64,000 nucleotides of DNA, from positions 62,001 to 126,000 of the forward strand of contig NZ_JANHNZ010000003.1 of assembly GCF_024543085.1 (NCBI RefSeq), given 5' to 3'. A program made the position numbers and the translations under genes. Shown here one piece after another: positions 47,494-56,192 of the stretch. The stretch is from Granulicatella seriolae (GTDB taxonomy: Bacteria; Bacillota; Bacilli; Lactobacillales; Aerococcaceae). The stretch's first letter is position 1. Each line of letters opens with the position of its first letter. The notes under the pieces are model-generated. The model saw only the letters and a list, made by a program, of their open reading frames with translations. It did no database searches and was not told the DNA's origin.

Positions 47494-48171
47494 ATGAAAA
47501 AATTCTTTGTGTTTAATCCAAAATCATATCTGACAGGACAAGCTCTTTATGATTTAGTAAAAGTGGCAGACACTATTGCCAGCCAATCGTCAGTGGAGAT
47601 TTTTGTAACAGGTCCTTATGCTGATTTATCTAAGATGAAAGAAGTATCATCCCATGTTGTTATTACCGCTCAACATATAGATGCTATTGAAAAAGGTAGG
47701 GGGATGGGAGCGGTTTTACCCGAATCAGTCTATCAAGCTGGAGCTAGAGCTACATTTTTGAACCATGCCGAGAAACCAATAAGTTTGGCAGAGTTAGTCA
47801 CTGCAATAAATTTTGCTAAAACAATTGGCATGAAGACAATTGTTTGTGCTAGTTCAATTGAAGAAGGTAAAGCTATTGCTGAACTTAAACCAGATATTAT
47901 ATTATGTGAGCCAACCCAATTAATTGGTACAGGACAAACTAGTGATGAGTCTTATATTCTTGAAACCAATCAAGTGATTAAAGATATCAGTCCCTCAACA
48001 CGGATTATGCAAGCCGCAGGGATTATGACACCAGATGATGTATATCGTGTTATTCGACTTGGTGCTGATGGTACCGGTTGTACGAGTGGGATTGTTAAAG
48101 CCGATAATCCAGCAGAGATGTTGGTTGAAATGGTTAAAGCAGTTGAGAGCGCAGCGAAGGAGATGAATTAA
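47494..48171 (+). CDS. Triosephosphate isomerase-like protein of the short archaeal type
   Basis: 225 aa, shorter than bacterial TIM (about 250) and close to archaeal TIM. Catalytic residues: Asn8 and Lys10 (FNPKSY), His91 (FLNHAEK) and Glu139 (CEPTQLIGTG). The AQHIDAIEKGRGMGAVLPESVYQAGA stretch follows the archaeal pattern (QHIDP...TG..LPE....GA), as does the phosphate loop AAGIMTPDDVYRVIRLGADG. It starts 1 bp after the aldolase. I infer that it isomerises the aldolase product or a related ketose phosphate rather than serving glycolysis, which needs a separate tpiA. Confidence 0.82.
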   Translation: MKKFFVFNPKSYLTGQALYDLVKVADTIASQSSVEIFVTGPYADLSKMKEVSSHVVITAQHIDAIEKGRGMGAVLPESVYQAGARATFLNHAEKPISLAELVTAINFAKTIGMKTIVCASSIEEGKAIAELKPDIILCEPTQLIGTGQTSDESYILETNQVIKDISPSTRIMQAAGIMTPDDVYRVIRLGADGTGCTSGIVKADNPAEMLVEMVKAVESAAKEMN

Positions 48172-48172
48172 A

Positions 48173-48694
48173 GTGACAGTCTATATTAAGGAGATTAAGG
48201 TATTTTCCACTGGCGGACAAGCTACCTTTTCAAATATATCTCAAGAAGTCAAAGATATTGTTAAACAAAGTGGTATATCAAAAGGAACATGCACAGTTGT
48301 GAGTCCACATACCACTTGTGCTGTCCTCTATGAAGAATATACACATGATGCGGATGAAAATAATGTAGAATTACTACATTTGGATTTAGACGATGCTTTG
48401 ATGAAGGTAGCTCCACCACATAATAATGCTGCTACGTATAGATATCCTGGTCCAGAACATTATAAAGCAGTAAAAGAATGGCCGAATTATTTAGAATATC
48501 TACCAGGTGGTGATCCAAAGGCTATTTGGAATGGTGATGCTCATATTAAAGCATCAATTATTGGAGCTAGTGAAATTTTAGTGATCAATAACAACGAATT
48601 AGCAGTAGGAAAAACAGGCTACATCTATTTTATTGATTTTGATACTACAAGACCGCGAACAAGAACCTGTCAAGTAGTTGTTATGGGTGAATAA
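48173..48694 (+). CDS. YjbQ (UPF0047) family protein
   Basis: 173 aa. Family core: GISKGTCTVVSPHTTCAVLYEEY (conserved His-Thr-Thr) and the C-terminal DAHIKASIIGASEILVINNNELAVGKTGYIYFIDFD..RPRTRTCQVVVMGE. YjbQ proteins are usually about 140 aa; this one has extra residues in the middle (PPHNNAATYRYPGPEHYKAVKEWPNYLEYLPGG). Some members show weak thiamine-phosphate synthase activity; the true role is unsettled. The GTG start has AAGGAG 9 bp upstream, 1 bp after the previous stop. As the last gene of the sugar operon, it suggests a role in the same pathway. Confidence 0.83.
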   Translation: MTVYIKEIKVFSTGGQATFSNISQEVKDIVKQSGISKGTCTVVSPHTTCAVLYEEYTHDADENNVELLHLDLDDALMKVAPPHNNAATYRYPGPEHYKAVKEWPNYLEYLPGGDPKAIWNGDAHIKASIIGASEILVINNNELAVGKTGYIYFIDFDTTRPRTRTCQVVVMGE

Positions 48695-48715
48695 GTAGAG
48701 TGATAAAATTGAATA

Positions 48716-48990
48716 AAAAATGCAGTGGGGCTGGGAAAAAAGTCCAAAAGGTAACCAAATAAAATAGTTCCCCAGAAATCTATCCGAAATAACGGTGTAT
48801 AGCATAGCTGACGCACAGTGACTGTTTCGGCTTCAGCCGATTACAGCCACGTAGACAGCTAAGACAGTGAGACCTAGGCTCACGGCGGTGCCACCGTTTC
48901 CATTTCTGATAGATTTCTGGGGAACTATTTTATGATTTAGAAATTTTTTTATTTTATTACAGACTTTTTGCCCAGCCCCACTGCATTTTT
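48716..48990 (-). repeat. Intergenic palindromic element, copy 8 (inverted, with intact outer repeat)
   Basis: A perfect 20-bp outer inverted repeat (48716-48735 with 48971-48990) is extended by AAAAAGTC/GACTTTTT. Inside are 30-bp arms 48761-48790 and 48902-48931 with one mismatch, and the core in inverted orientation. The outer arms are flanked by A-runs and T-runs, so the structure can act as a terminator for both the sugar operon and trhO, which converge here. The remaining bases of 48695-49059 hold no gene. Confidence 0.9.
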
Positions 48991-49059
48991 ACTAAAGGAA
49001 GCTAGCATAGAATGACTATTTTTATAAGAATAATCAATAAAGAAATAACCAGTCAAAAA

Positions 49060-50025
49060 TTAAACCTCAACAGGTAACTCTTCACCAATCAAAGCCAATT
49101 GAGCAACAACTTGGTCATGGCTCAAACCATGCTTTTCAACATAGCGATTTCTTGGGTGTACACGACACTCGTGGCTACATCCACCTAAATATTTAGCTTC
49201 ATTTTCTTCTGAAGTAAGGATTTGGCGGTTACATTCTGGGTTGCTACAGTTGATGTAGCGTTCGCAAGGCGTTCCATCAAACCAGTCACGACCAACGATA
49301 ACGTGTTCTTTATGATTGATAGGCACAGCAATACGATTGTCAAAGACATACATTTGCCCATCCCATAGGTCACCTTGAACTTCTGGGTCTTTCCCATAAG
49401 TGGCAATACCACCGTGAAGTTGACCAACATCCTTGAAGCCCTCACGAACTAACCAACCAGAGAATTTTTCACAACGTACGCCACCTGTACAGTAGGTAAC
49501 CACACGTTTTTCGATAAATTCATCTTTATGATCACGAATCCATTGTGGAAGCTCACGAAAAGCCTTGATATCAGGTCGAACAGCTCCACGGAAATGACCT
49601 AAATCATATTCATAATCATTACGTGCATCAATAACGACTGTATTTTCATCCAGAATAGCCTCACGGAATTCTGTTGGTGTTAAATATGCACCAGTTAATT
49701 CAAGTGGGTTAACATCATCTTCTAAGCCCAAATGAACAAGTTCTGGTTTGTATCGCACAAACATTTTTTCAAAGGCATTTTGACTTTCGTCATCGATTTT
49801 AAACCATAAATCGGCAAAACGCTCATCTTCATGAACGTAGTCTATATATTTTTGGGTTGTTTCGTAATCACCAGAAACTGTCCCATTGATTCCTTCATCT
49901 GAAACCAAGATACGGCCCTTTAAACCGATTGATTTACAGAATTTTAAGTGGTTAGCAGCAAATTCTTCTGCATTTTCTATTGGCACATATTTATAATAAA
50001 GTAGCACCCGAATATTTTTTGTCAT
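49060..50025 (-). CDS. trhO: tRNA uridine 5-oxyacetic acid hydroxylase TrhO (rhodanese family)
   Basis: 321 aa. An N-terminal acylphosphatase-like domain ([11 protein letters not shown]...[11 protein letters not shown]) is followed by a rhodanese domain with active-site Cys179 in [10 protein letters not shown], then a Cys-rich C-terminal region ([25 protein letters not shown]). TrhO (YceA/YbfQ) makes 5-hydroxyuridine in tRNA independently of prephenate. The ATG at 50025 (complement) has AAGGAGGAAG upstream; an earlier start would add 10 residues without a site. Confidence 0.93.
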   Translation of the reverse strand: MTKNIRVLLYYKYVPIENAEEFAANHLKFCKSIGLKGRILVSDEGINGTVSGDYETTQKYIDYVHEDERFADLWFKIDDESQNAFEKMFVRYKPELVHLGLEDDVNPLELTGAYLTPTEFREAILDENTVVIDARNDYEYDLGHFRGAVRPDIKAFRELPQWIRDHKDEFIEKRVVTYCTGGVRCEKFSGWLVREGFKDVGQLHGGIATYGKDPEVQGDLWDGQMYVFDNRIAVPINHKEHVIVGRDWFDGTPCERYINCSNPECNRQILTSEENEAKYLGGCSHECRVHPRNRYVEKHGLSHDQVVAQLALIGEELPVEV

Positions 50026-50225
50026 TTTCTTCCTCCTTATACTTTGCATGAGCATGAGGTTCGAATTTGTGAAATTCTAACAATTGATATTATAGGGGAT
50101 AGAGATATAAAAGGCAATCTTATTGAGTAAGCAATTGATAAAAAGTAGAGCTTCACTTGACATGACAAAGTTTTCAAGTCTAAAATGGGTGTATTGTCAT
50201 TAGATAAAAAACAAGGAGGATGACT

Positions 50226-50705
50226 ATGTCTAAGAAAACCAAATCAACCTTATCTATTATTGTCGCTTTAGCTATCATGGGCTTTATTTTTTATAGTTCA
50301 TCCATGTCTTACCAAGACCAATCATTGGTGTCAAAAATACAAAAATGGCTACCAGGACAGCCATTTTCTGAATTTCTTTCTCAGATTAATTTTAAATATG
50401 CAGGAACTACTATTAGTGTTCCTAGTTTAGGCTATGCACAATTTATTGAGTTTTTTATTCGAAAAGCAACTCATTTTATTGTTTACTTTATTATTGGCTT
50501 TAACTGGGCACGAGGCTTGGCTGGACATATGAAGCAAAAACCTTTGGCCTATCTGTTGGCTATTTTGATTACAGTACTTTATGCTGGGGCGGATGAGTTC
50601 CATCAAGGGATTACTCCCGGTAGAACACCGCTTATTCAGGATGTTCTATTAGATTCTGCAGGTGGTCTTTTGGGAATTGCGATAGGCTACTTTAAGCGCT
50701 TCTAG
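50226..50705 (+). CDS. VanZ-like family membrane protein
   Basis: 159 aa with about four helices. The VanZ hallmark RKATHFIVYFIIGFNWAR and GADEFHQGITPGRTPLIQDVLLDSAGGLLG is present. The family is linked to teicoplanin resistance in one case but is widespread with unknown function. AAGGAGG abuts an ATG at 50220, so the second ATG at 50226 is the likely start. Confidence 0.87.
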   Translation: MSKKTKSTLSIIVALAIMGFIFYSSSMSYQDQSLVSKIQKWLPGQPFSEFLSQINFKYAGTTISVPSLGYAQFIEFFIRKATHFIVYFIIGFNWARGLAGHMKQKPLAYLLAILITVLYAGADEFHQGITPGRTPLIQDVLLDSAGGLLGIAIGYFKRF

Positions 50706-50737
50706 GAGTCAAACCAAATTCATATCAAAAAAAATTT

Positions 50738-50777
50738 AAAAAGAATCAAAAAGTGATTAACTTTTTGATTCTTTTTT
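50738..50777 (+). terminator. Rho-independent terminator between vanZ and comGA
   Basis: AAAAAGAATCAAAAAGT (50738-50754) pairs with ACTTTTTGATTCTTTTT (50760-50776), ending in a T-run. Confidence 0.9.
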
Positions 50778-50817
50778 GCGTATCTATAGTGTGACTAGTC
50801 AAATTTGGAGGAAAACT

Positions 50818-51870
50818 ATGGAAGCAATTGCTAGAGAGGTGATCCAGCAAGCACAAAAACATCGCATAGATGATATTCATCTATTGCCTAATAAGGACAA
50901 CTATTCTTTCTTTTTGAGAGATTCTAGTGGTTTGAGGGCATTCAAATCAATTAGCCATCAAGAAGCCGAACGATTTATTTCTTATATGAAATACCAAGCC
51001 AATATGGATGTGGGTGAAAGGCGTCGTCCTCAAAGTGGGGCTTTTACTTTTCGTGTCAATCAAAAGTATGAGCTAGAACTACGATTATCCGTCATTACCA
51101 ATTACAAACTACAAGAGTCTCTTGTGATTCGTCTTTTGCATATGACGGGCCAAGAGGAGGTAGCAACCATGACCTATTTTCCAAGTGACATGGAGTATTT
51201 AGCTCGTCTACTTCGTTATAAAAGTGGTTTACTCCTTTTTTCTGGTCCGGTATCTTCTGGCAAAACCAGCACCATTTACCAACTGTTACGGCAGGAAATG
51301 GCTCTGGAAGCTAAGCAGATTATTACTATGGAAGATCCAGTGGAAATATCAGAGCCTCTATTCTTACAAACGGAAATCAATGAGAAAGCTAATATTTCCT
51401 ACGATGTCTTAATAAAAAGTTGTCTTAGACACCATCCTGATGTCATGTTGGTAGGTGAGATTCGTGACGAAGAAACTGCCAAGATGGTTATCCGAGGAGC
51501 TTTGACGGGGCATTTGATGATTGCATCGGTCCATGCTAAGGATTGTTTAGGTGTCTTGTCTCGGATGATGGAATTAGGGGTTTCCAAACAACTATTAAGT
51601 CAAACCCTGATTGCTGTCAGTAGTCAACGATTGATTGCTAGGTATTGTGACTTGTGTCAGGGAGATTGTCATTTGTACTGCAATCATATAGACCGTTCGC
51701 AGAAAAAAGGGACACTCTTTGACATTTTACAAGGGCAGGAGCTTTATCAGAAACTCGAGGAGACGCATCAAGACCATTGGCAGGAGAATAGTTTCAATAG
51801 AAAGTTGAGGAAAGCATATGGACTTGGCTATATTTCGAAAAGTAGCTACATCAAATATCAAATTTTCTAA
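50818..51870 (+). CDS. comGA: Competence pilus assembly ATPase ComGA
   Basis: 350-aa secretion ATPase of the GspE/PilB group that powers pseudopilus assembly for DNA uptake. Walker A is GPVSSGKTS (from residue 143). The Asp box and Walker B are in HHPDVMLVGEIRDEETAKMV, and the His box in GHLMIASVHAKD. A Cys-containing segment (CDLCQGDCHLYC) stands where these ATPases bind zinc. GGAGG precedes ATG 50818. The end overlaps comGB by 53 bp. I cannot define a ComX or ComK box in the short upstream gap. Confidence 0.94.
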   Translation: MEAIAREVIQQAQKHRIDDIHLLPNKDNYSFFLRDSSGLRAFKSISHQEAERFISYMKYQANMDVGERRRPQSGAFTFRVNQKYELELRLSVITNYKLQESLVIRLLHMTGQEEVATMTYFPSDMEYLARLLRYKSGLLLFSGPVSSGKTSTIYQLLRQEMALEAKQIITMEDPVEISEPLFLQTEINEKANISYDVLIKSCLRHHPDVMLVGEIRDEETAKMVIRGALTGHLMIASVHAKDCLGVLSRMMELGVSKQLLSQTLIAVSSQRLIARYCDLCQGDCHLYCNHIDRSQKKGTLFDILQGQELYQKLEETHQDHWQENSFNRKLRKAYGLGYISKSSYIKYQIF

Positions 51871-52888
51871 GAAATGGCCCCTTCAAATTCAAGGGCAATT
51901 CTTAATTCAGCTATCAGAACTCCTAGAGGAAGGATTTTCACTGAATGAAGCAGTTCAGTTTATGGAGTTGCTTTTTGACAAACAAAAAGCGGATATTCAT
52001 CAGCTAGGCCAAGGTTTGGCAGAAGGAAGCAGTCTAGAAGAGAGTCTGCATCCCTTTGGCTTTGGGCAAATGGTCTGTTCACAACTGTATTTGTCTCAAA
52101 AACATGGTTCGCTAATGGCTACCTTAGAAACGAGTGGTAAGTTACTTTTATTAAAACGCAAACAGGCCAAGAGTTTACAGCAAGTGATGGTCTATCCCTT
52201 ATTTCTAATGGTCTTTATTACAGGAATGCTAATTGCCATGAGAAGTATTCTGCTGCCACAAGTGCAATCCATGTTATCGCCAGAAATATTGGAGTCCAAT
52301 ACATTTGCTGCTGGGATTATCTTTCTCTTTCAAAACCTACCGATGATTCTGTTAGTAGGATTATCAACCATGCTAGCTCTACTGCTCTTACTTTTTGTAA
52401 GCTTCAAGCAAAAATCTCAATTAGAAAGAATCCGTTTAGGCTTAAAGTTTCCCCTTATCAAGAAATGGTTGCTCCTATATTTTTCATTTGTCTACAGTAG
52501 GGAGTGTGCCTTTTTCTTGGGCAATGGGCAGACACTTCACCAGATGATGCAGCAGATGCAAGAAACCGGCACAAGTCCCTTAACCAAGGAGATAGCTGAA
52601 TTTTTACAAGCACAACTCATGTTAGGTCAATCATTTTCCCAAGCTATGAAAGACATAGGAGTTTTTAAGCAGGAAATGGTTTGGATCATTATTCAAGGAG
52701 AGCTAACCAGTCAGTTACCTATTAAACTAGCTCACTATGCCCAAGGTTGTTTGAAGGATTTGATTGCCGATATTGAAAAAAAGATTTCTATTATACAGCC
52801 ACTTATGTTTATTTTTATTGGATTAAGTATTGTAGCTATTTATGCTGTTTTGCTACTTCCAACATTAACTATCCTAGAAGGGAAATGA
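51818..52888 (+). CDS. comGB: Competence pilus membrane platform protein ComGB
   Basis: 356-aa polytopic GspF/PilC-type protein: two cytosolic T2SSF domains (FLIQLSELLEEGFSLNEAVQFM and the second half ECAFFLGNGQTLHQMMQQM) separated and followed by membrane helices. It starts inside comGA with GAGG upstream, so the pair is translationally coupled. Confidence 0.92.
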   Translation: MDLAIFRKVATSNIKFSKKWPLQIQGQFLIQLSELLEEGFSLNEAVQFMELLFDKQKADIHQLGQGLAEGSSLEESLHPFGFGQMVCSQLYLSQKHGSLMATLETSGKLLLLKRKQAKSLQQVMVYPLFLMVFITGMLIAMRSILLPQVQSMLSPEILESNTFAAGIIFLFQNLPMILLVGLSTMLALLLLLFVSFKQKSQLERIRLGLKFPLIKKWLLLYFSFVYSRECAFFLGNGQTLHQMMQQMQETGTSPLTKEIAEFLQAQLMLGQSFSQAMKDIGVFKQEMVWIIIQGELTSQLPIKLAHYAQGCLKDLIADIEKKISIIQPLMFIFIGLSIVAIYAVLLLPTLTILEGK

Positions 52889-53199
52889 GAAAAATGAAAA
52901 AGAAAATCAGAAAATGTTTAAAGAAAAAATCAGGTTTCACCTTAATTGAAATGGTTATCGTGTTATTTATCGTGGGAATCCTCATGCTCTTGATTATCCC
53001 AAATGTCGCCAAACAGCATGAAAGTGCTCAAGCCAAAGGGGACCAAGCTATTGTCGAAATAGTGCAATCGCAAGAAAGAATGTACATGATAGATAATTCT
53101 ACAAAAACAAAGCCGAGTATTGATACCTTGGTGTCTGATGGGTACATCACTGCACAACAAAAAGCAGCCTATGAAGAAGCAGCTAAAAATGACGACTAA
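52885..53199 (+). CDS. comGC: Major competence pseudopilin ComGC
   Basis: 104-aa prepilin with a short basic leader and the cleavage and methylation motif G17/FTLIEM, then a hydrophobic helix (VIVLFIVGILMLLIIPNVAK). AAGGG lies only 2 bp from the ATG at 52885, so the ATG at 52894 (11 bp) may be the true start. Requires a prepilin peptidase (ComC), not encoded here. Confidence 0.94.
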   Translation: MRKMKKKIRKCLKKKSGFTLIEMVIVLFIVGILMLLIIPNVAKQHESAQAKGDQAIVEIVQSQERMYMIDNSTKTKPSIDTLVSDGYITAQQKAAYEEAAKNDD

Positions 53200-53654
53200 T
53201 GATAAGTTCTAAGAAAAAATATAAGCCGGGTTTCACCTTGATTGAAGTCATGATTGTTTTAGTTATTAGTGGGATTATCCTTCTGATGGTTCCTCTAATC
53301 AGTAACTACCATCTCACTTCCTACCAAGAAAAACTCTTTTTCAAGGAGTTTGAAAACCGCTTTAAAGTAGCTCAAATGAGTGCTATCACAACAGATAGTC
53401 TTTCAATGATTACTTTTTTAGGTCAACCTATCAATATGGTTCAATTTCGTATTACTGGGGATGAGTCTTTAAATACCAAACTTAAACTCCCAAAAAGTGT
53501 AAAAATGACTAAGAATGTGGATATGATTTTGCGTCAAACGACAGGAACGCCTAATAAATTTCAAGATATTGTTTTCGTAAAAGAAGACCAATGGATTATC
53601 TATCATTTTCAGATGGGGGCAGCTAGGTATTATGTGGAGAGGATTGAAAAGTAA
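53199..53654 (+). CDS. comGD: Minor competence pseudopilin ComGD
   Basis: 151 aa. Prepilin motif G11/FTLIEVMIVLVISGIILL. It shares one base with the comGC stop (TAATG). The C-terminal half is beta-rich, as in other GspH-like minor pilins. Confidence 0.9.
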   Translation: MISSKKKYKPGFTLIEVMIVLVISGIILLMVPLISNYHLTSYQEKLFFKEFENRFKVAQMSAITTDSLSMITFLGQPINMVQFRITGDESLNTKLKLPKSVKMTKNVDMILRQTTGTPNKFQDIVFVKEDQWIIYHFQMGAARYYVERIEK

Positions 53655-54045
53655 AGGAGCCAGTTTGATAGAAGCAGTCGTTGCCTTTAGCGTGGTTACA
53701 ATGATTATATTTATTTTGACTAGCCTTTTAAGTAGTATGATTGTCTCGCAAGAAAGACAAATTTGTCAGTTAAATGCCTATTCCAAGGACTGGATGTTCC
53801 TTCGTAAGCAAGTAGATAGCATTCAAACTTACGCACACAGTCAAGTCGAGCAAGAAGTTAAGCAAGTAGAAGCTACTAATAAACTTGAAACATTAGTAAA
53901 TAGTCAGTCAAATGTCACTAGTCAGTCACTGTTGAAAAGTTTTCAGACCATAAAAGGAAGTGCTAGTCATGCTTGTTTTGAAGAAGTTGAGGCCATTGAG
54001 CTCATCCATATGGAAAAAGAAACGACCGGGCTTCACACTAATTGA
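53632..54045 (+). CDS. comGE: Minor competence pseudopilin ComGE
   Basis: 137 aa. The N-terminus KGASLIEAVVAFSVVTMIIFIL is a relaxed form of the prepilin motif (G/ASLIE instead of G/FTLIE). It overlaps comGD by 23 bp and comGF by about 77 bp. Its identity is taken from position and the prepilin start, since ComGE is poorly conserved. Confidence 0.78.
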   Translation: MWRGLKSKGASLIEAVVAFSVVTMIIFILTSLLSSMIVSQERQICQLNAYSKDWMFLRKQVDSIQTYAHSQVEQEVKQVEATNKLETLVNSQSNVTSQSLLKSFQTIKGSASHACFEEVEAIELIHMEKETTGLHTN

Positions 54046-54613
54046 AGAAGTGGTTAGTCTATTCCTTATGACGAGTGCTGTTCTATTTCTTTTATCTGCC
54101 ATGCGGTTGATGAATCAAGTAGAGGAATTACTAGATGTGCCGAACGCGTTAGAATGGCATTTATTTGTCACTCAATTGGATATTGAAACAAAGGGCTACC
54201 ATCTATCTAAAGACCGACAAGCTATTGTGTTTGAATCATTTCAAAAAGATAAGCTGCCAATAGTTTTAAAACATAGTTATCAACAAAAAGCAGGTCAGGT
54301 TGTCTACTTATCGAAAAACAATGGGTATCATCCCATTTTGATTGGTTACAAGGAAATGTCCATCATTCATCAAGGAAAGGATATTTCTATTGAAGGACTT
54401 CTGACTAAGGGCGAAGCTTTTCAAATAAATTTTCTGCCAGCAAGAGAAAGTCTATCAATGATTAGCCGAGAAGTCATCAAGGAAAGTACGTTGGAAAAAG
54501 AGCGTAAACTAAAAGATAAAGAAGATACTGAAAAGGGTGACGAGAGTAGTGCTGAAAATGAAAATGAAAATAAAAATGAGACTGAGTCACATTCAACTCC
54601 TCAAGAAGAATAA
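53969..54613 (+). CDS. comGF: Minor competence pseudopilin ComGF with acidic C-terminal tail
   Basis: 214 aa from ATG 53969, which has AAGGAA 9 bp upstream (an earlier GTG at 53960 is less well placed). Prepilin motif PG21/FTLIEEVVSLFLM, with the ComGF-type core EWHLFVTQLDIETKGYHL. The last 40 or so residues form a highly charged, low-complexity tail (KERKLKDKEDTEKGDESS, then ENENENKNETES), longer than I expect for ComGF. The DNA for this tail also encodes the start of comGG. Confidence 0.85.
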   Translation: MLVLKKLRPLSSSIWKKKRPGFTLIEEVVSLFLMTSAVLFLLSAMRLMNQVEELLDVPNALEWHLFVTQLDIETKGYHLSKDRQAIVFESFQKDKLPIVLKHSYQQKAGQVVYLSKNNGYHPILIGYKEMSIIHQGKDISIEGLLTKGEAFQINFLPARESLSMISREVIKESTLEKERKLKDKEDTEKGDESSAENENENKNETESHSTPQEE

Positions 54614-55001
54614 TCGTCTAAGTGCTAAAAAAGGCTACATTATGCCAAGTGTTATTCTAATTCTGACCATGATTTTACTTTTAGTACAATCCATTCATCA
54701 GGTAAAAGTATCTAATACCAAACAATATCAACTACTAAGAGACTCATACCAGTTAGCCATCCTCCTTGAGTGGTCGCAATTGGAACTTGCTAAAGAACTG
54801 GTGGGTCAAGATAGCTATGAAGAGATAACCTTTCCAAACCGCTTAGAGTTTAGTCACGGTCTGGTGAAAATTACATTTGATAAAACGAATCATAACTTTT
54901 TACTGTCAGCACACTTAAAAAATGGCAAAAGTAAAACATCTAACTTTCATATTGATAGACACCTCGTCATCCTAAAAGAGAAGATTGTGCCAGAAGAATA
55001 G
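54537..55001 (+). CDS. comGG: Competence pilus protein ComGG
   Basis: Up to 154 aa. The hydrophobic N-terminal helix KKGYIMPSVILILTMILLLVQSIHQ and position fit ComGG, which lacks a classical prepilin site. The start is uncertain: GTG 54537 or the ATGs at 54558, 54564 or 54576, all within the comGF tail. It ends the comG operon. Confidence 0.75.
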   Translation: MTRVVLKMKMKIKMRLSHIQLLKKNNRLSAKKGYIMPSVILILTMILLLVQSIHQVKVSNTKQYQLLRDSYQLAILLEWSQLELAKELVGQDSYEEITFPNRLEFSHGLVKITFDKTNHNFLLSAHLKNGKSKTSNFHIDRHLVILKEKIVPEE

Positions 55002-55049
55002 AGATTTAACCTCCCTTTTCAGTAAATTCTTTTAAAAAATAGACAAGAC

Positions 55050-55095
55050 AGCCATAAAATGAGTAGTTTCTTCTACACAACTTTATGGCTTTTCG
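55050..55095 (+). terminator. Probable terminator of the comG operon
   Basis: AGCCATAAA (55050-55058) pairs with TTTATGGCT (55082-55090), then TTTCGTTAT. The loop is long (23 bases), so strength is uncertain. Confidence 0.55.
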
Positions 55096-55130
55096 TTATA
55101 CTTATAAGAGATACGAGAAAGGAAGATTCG

Positions 55131-56192
55131 ATGAATAAAATACACGTCTTACAAGAAGCAATGAAACAAGAAGCGCTTGATGCTCTATTAGTTTATAGCC
55201 CTTACAATTTACGCTATATCTCTAACTTTACAGGGACAACAGGTTATGCTCTTATTACAAAAAACAAGGCATTTTTTATTACGGATGCAAGATATACCCA
55301 GCAAGCTCAACAACAAGCTCATGATTTCCAAGTGATTGAACAAACGTCATCTTGGATTGATGCCCTAGCAGATGTTGTGCAAAATGAAGGAGTTAAGCAT
55401 ATTGGTTTTGAAGCACAACATTTAACTGTCGCCGCTCTGGAACAGTTAGAATCTTATATTGATGCCAACTTTGTAGCCACGACTGGCTTAGTTGAAACCC
55501 TACGTGAAGTAAAATCTCCAGAAGAAATTGAAACCATTAAGCAAGCCTGTGCCATTTCTGACAAGGCATTTTTACACATTCTTGATTTTATTAAAGTTGG
55601 TAAAAGTGAAATCGAAATTGCCAACGAACTTGACTTTTATATGAGACAGTTGGGAGCAAGTGGTGTTTCCTTTGAAACCATTGTGGCTAGTGGCGTACGT
55701 TCATCTATGCCGCACGGGGTTGCCAGCCATAAATTAATCGAAGAGGGTGACTTTATTACACTAGATTATGGTTGCTACTATCAAGGCTATGTGTCTGATA
55801 TGACCAGAACTATTGCTGTAGGTAACCCAATCGACCAATTAAAAGAAATTCATGCCATTACTTTACAAGCACAGCTCTTAGTCAGCCAGGCTGCCGGCCC
55901 AGGAGTTACTGGTGTAGAATTAGACGCAGTTGCCAGAGATTATATCAGCAAACATGGCTATGGAGATAAGTTTGTTCATTCAACTGGTCACGGAATTGGC
56001 TTAGAAATCCATGAAGCACCAAACGTTAGTCGTCTAGCTAAGAAGGCTTTTGTAGCCGGTAATGTGATTACCAATGAACCAGGCATTTATCTTCCAGGTA
56101 TTGGTGGTGTCAGAATTGAAGATGATTTGGTGATCACTGAAACAGGCGCTGAGGTTCTTCAAACTGTTTCTAAGGAATTGATTCTTTTATAA
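55131..56192 (+). CDS. Xaa-Pro aminopeptidase/dipeptidase (M24B)
   Basis: 353-aa metallopeptidase that removes residues before proline. Creatinase-like N-domain (about 1-125), then the pita-bread domain with ligands Asp212 (TLDYGCYYQG) and Asp223 (SDMTRT), His in STGHGIGLEIHE, Glu in TNEPGIYLP and Glu in GVRIEDDL. GAAAGGAAG precedes ATG 55131. In many Firmicutes efp follows this gene; here asp23 follows instead. Confidence 0.92.
   Translation: MNKIHVLQEAMKQEALDALLVYSPYNLRYISNFTGTTGYALITKNKAFFITDARYTQQAQQQAHDFQVIEQTSSWIDALADVVQNEGVKHIGFEAQHLTVAALEQLESYIDANFVATTGLVETLREVKSPEEIETIKQACAISDKAFLHILDFIKVGKSEIEIANELDFYMRQLGASGVSFETIVASGVRSSMPHGVASHKLIEEGDFITLDYGCYYQGYVSDMTRTIAVGNPIDQLKEIHAITLQAQLLVSQAAGPGVTGVELDAVARDYISKHGYGDKFVHSTGHGIGLEIHEAPNVSRLAKKAFVAGNVITNEPGIYLPGIGGVRIEDDLVITETGAEVLQTVSKELILL

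Noticed and set aside
50777-50817. ComX (CIN-box) or ComK-box promoter for comGA
   Set aside because: The short gap has TATAGT and GCGTATC, but no match good enough to call either box.
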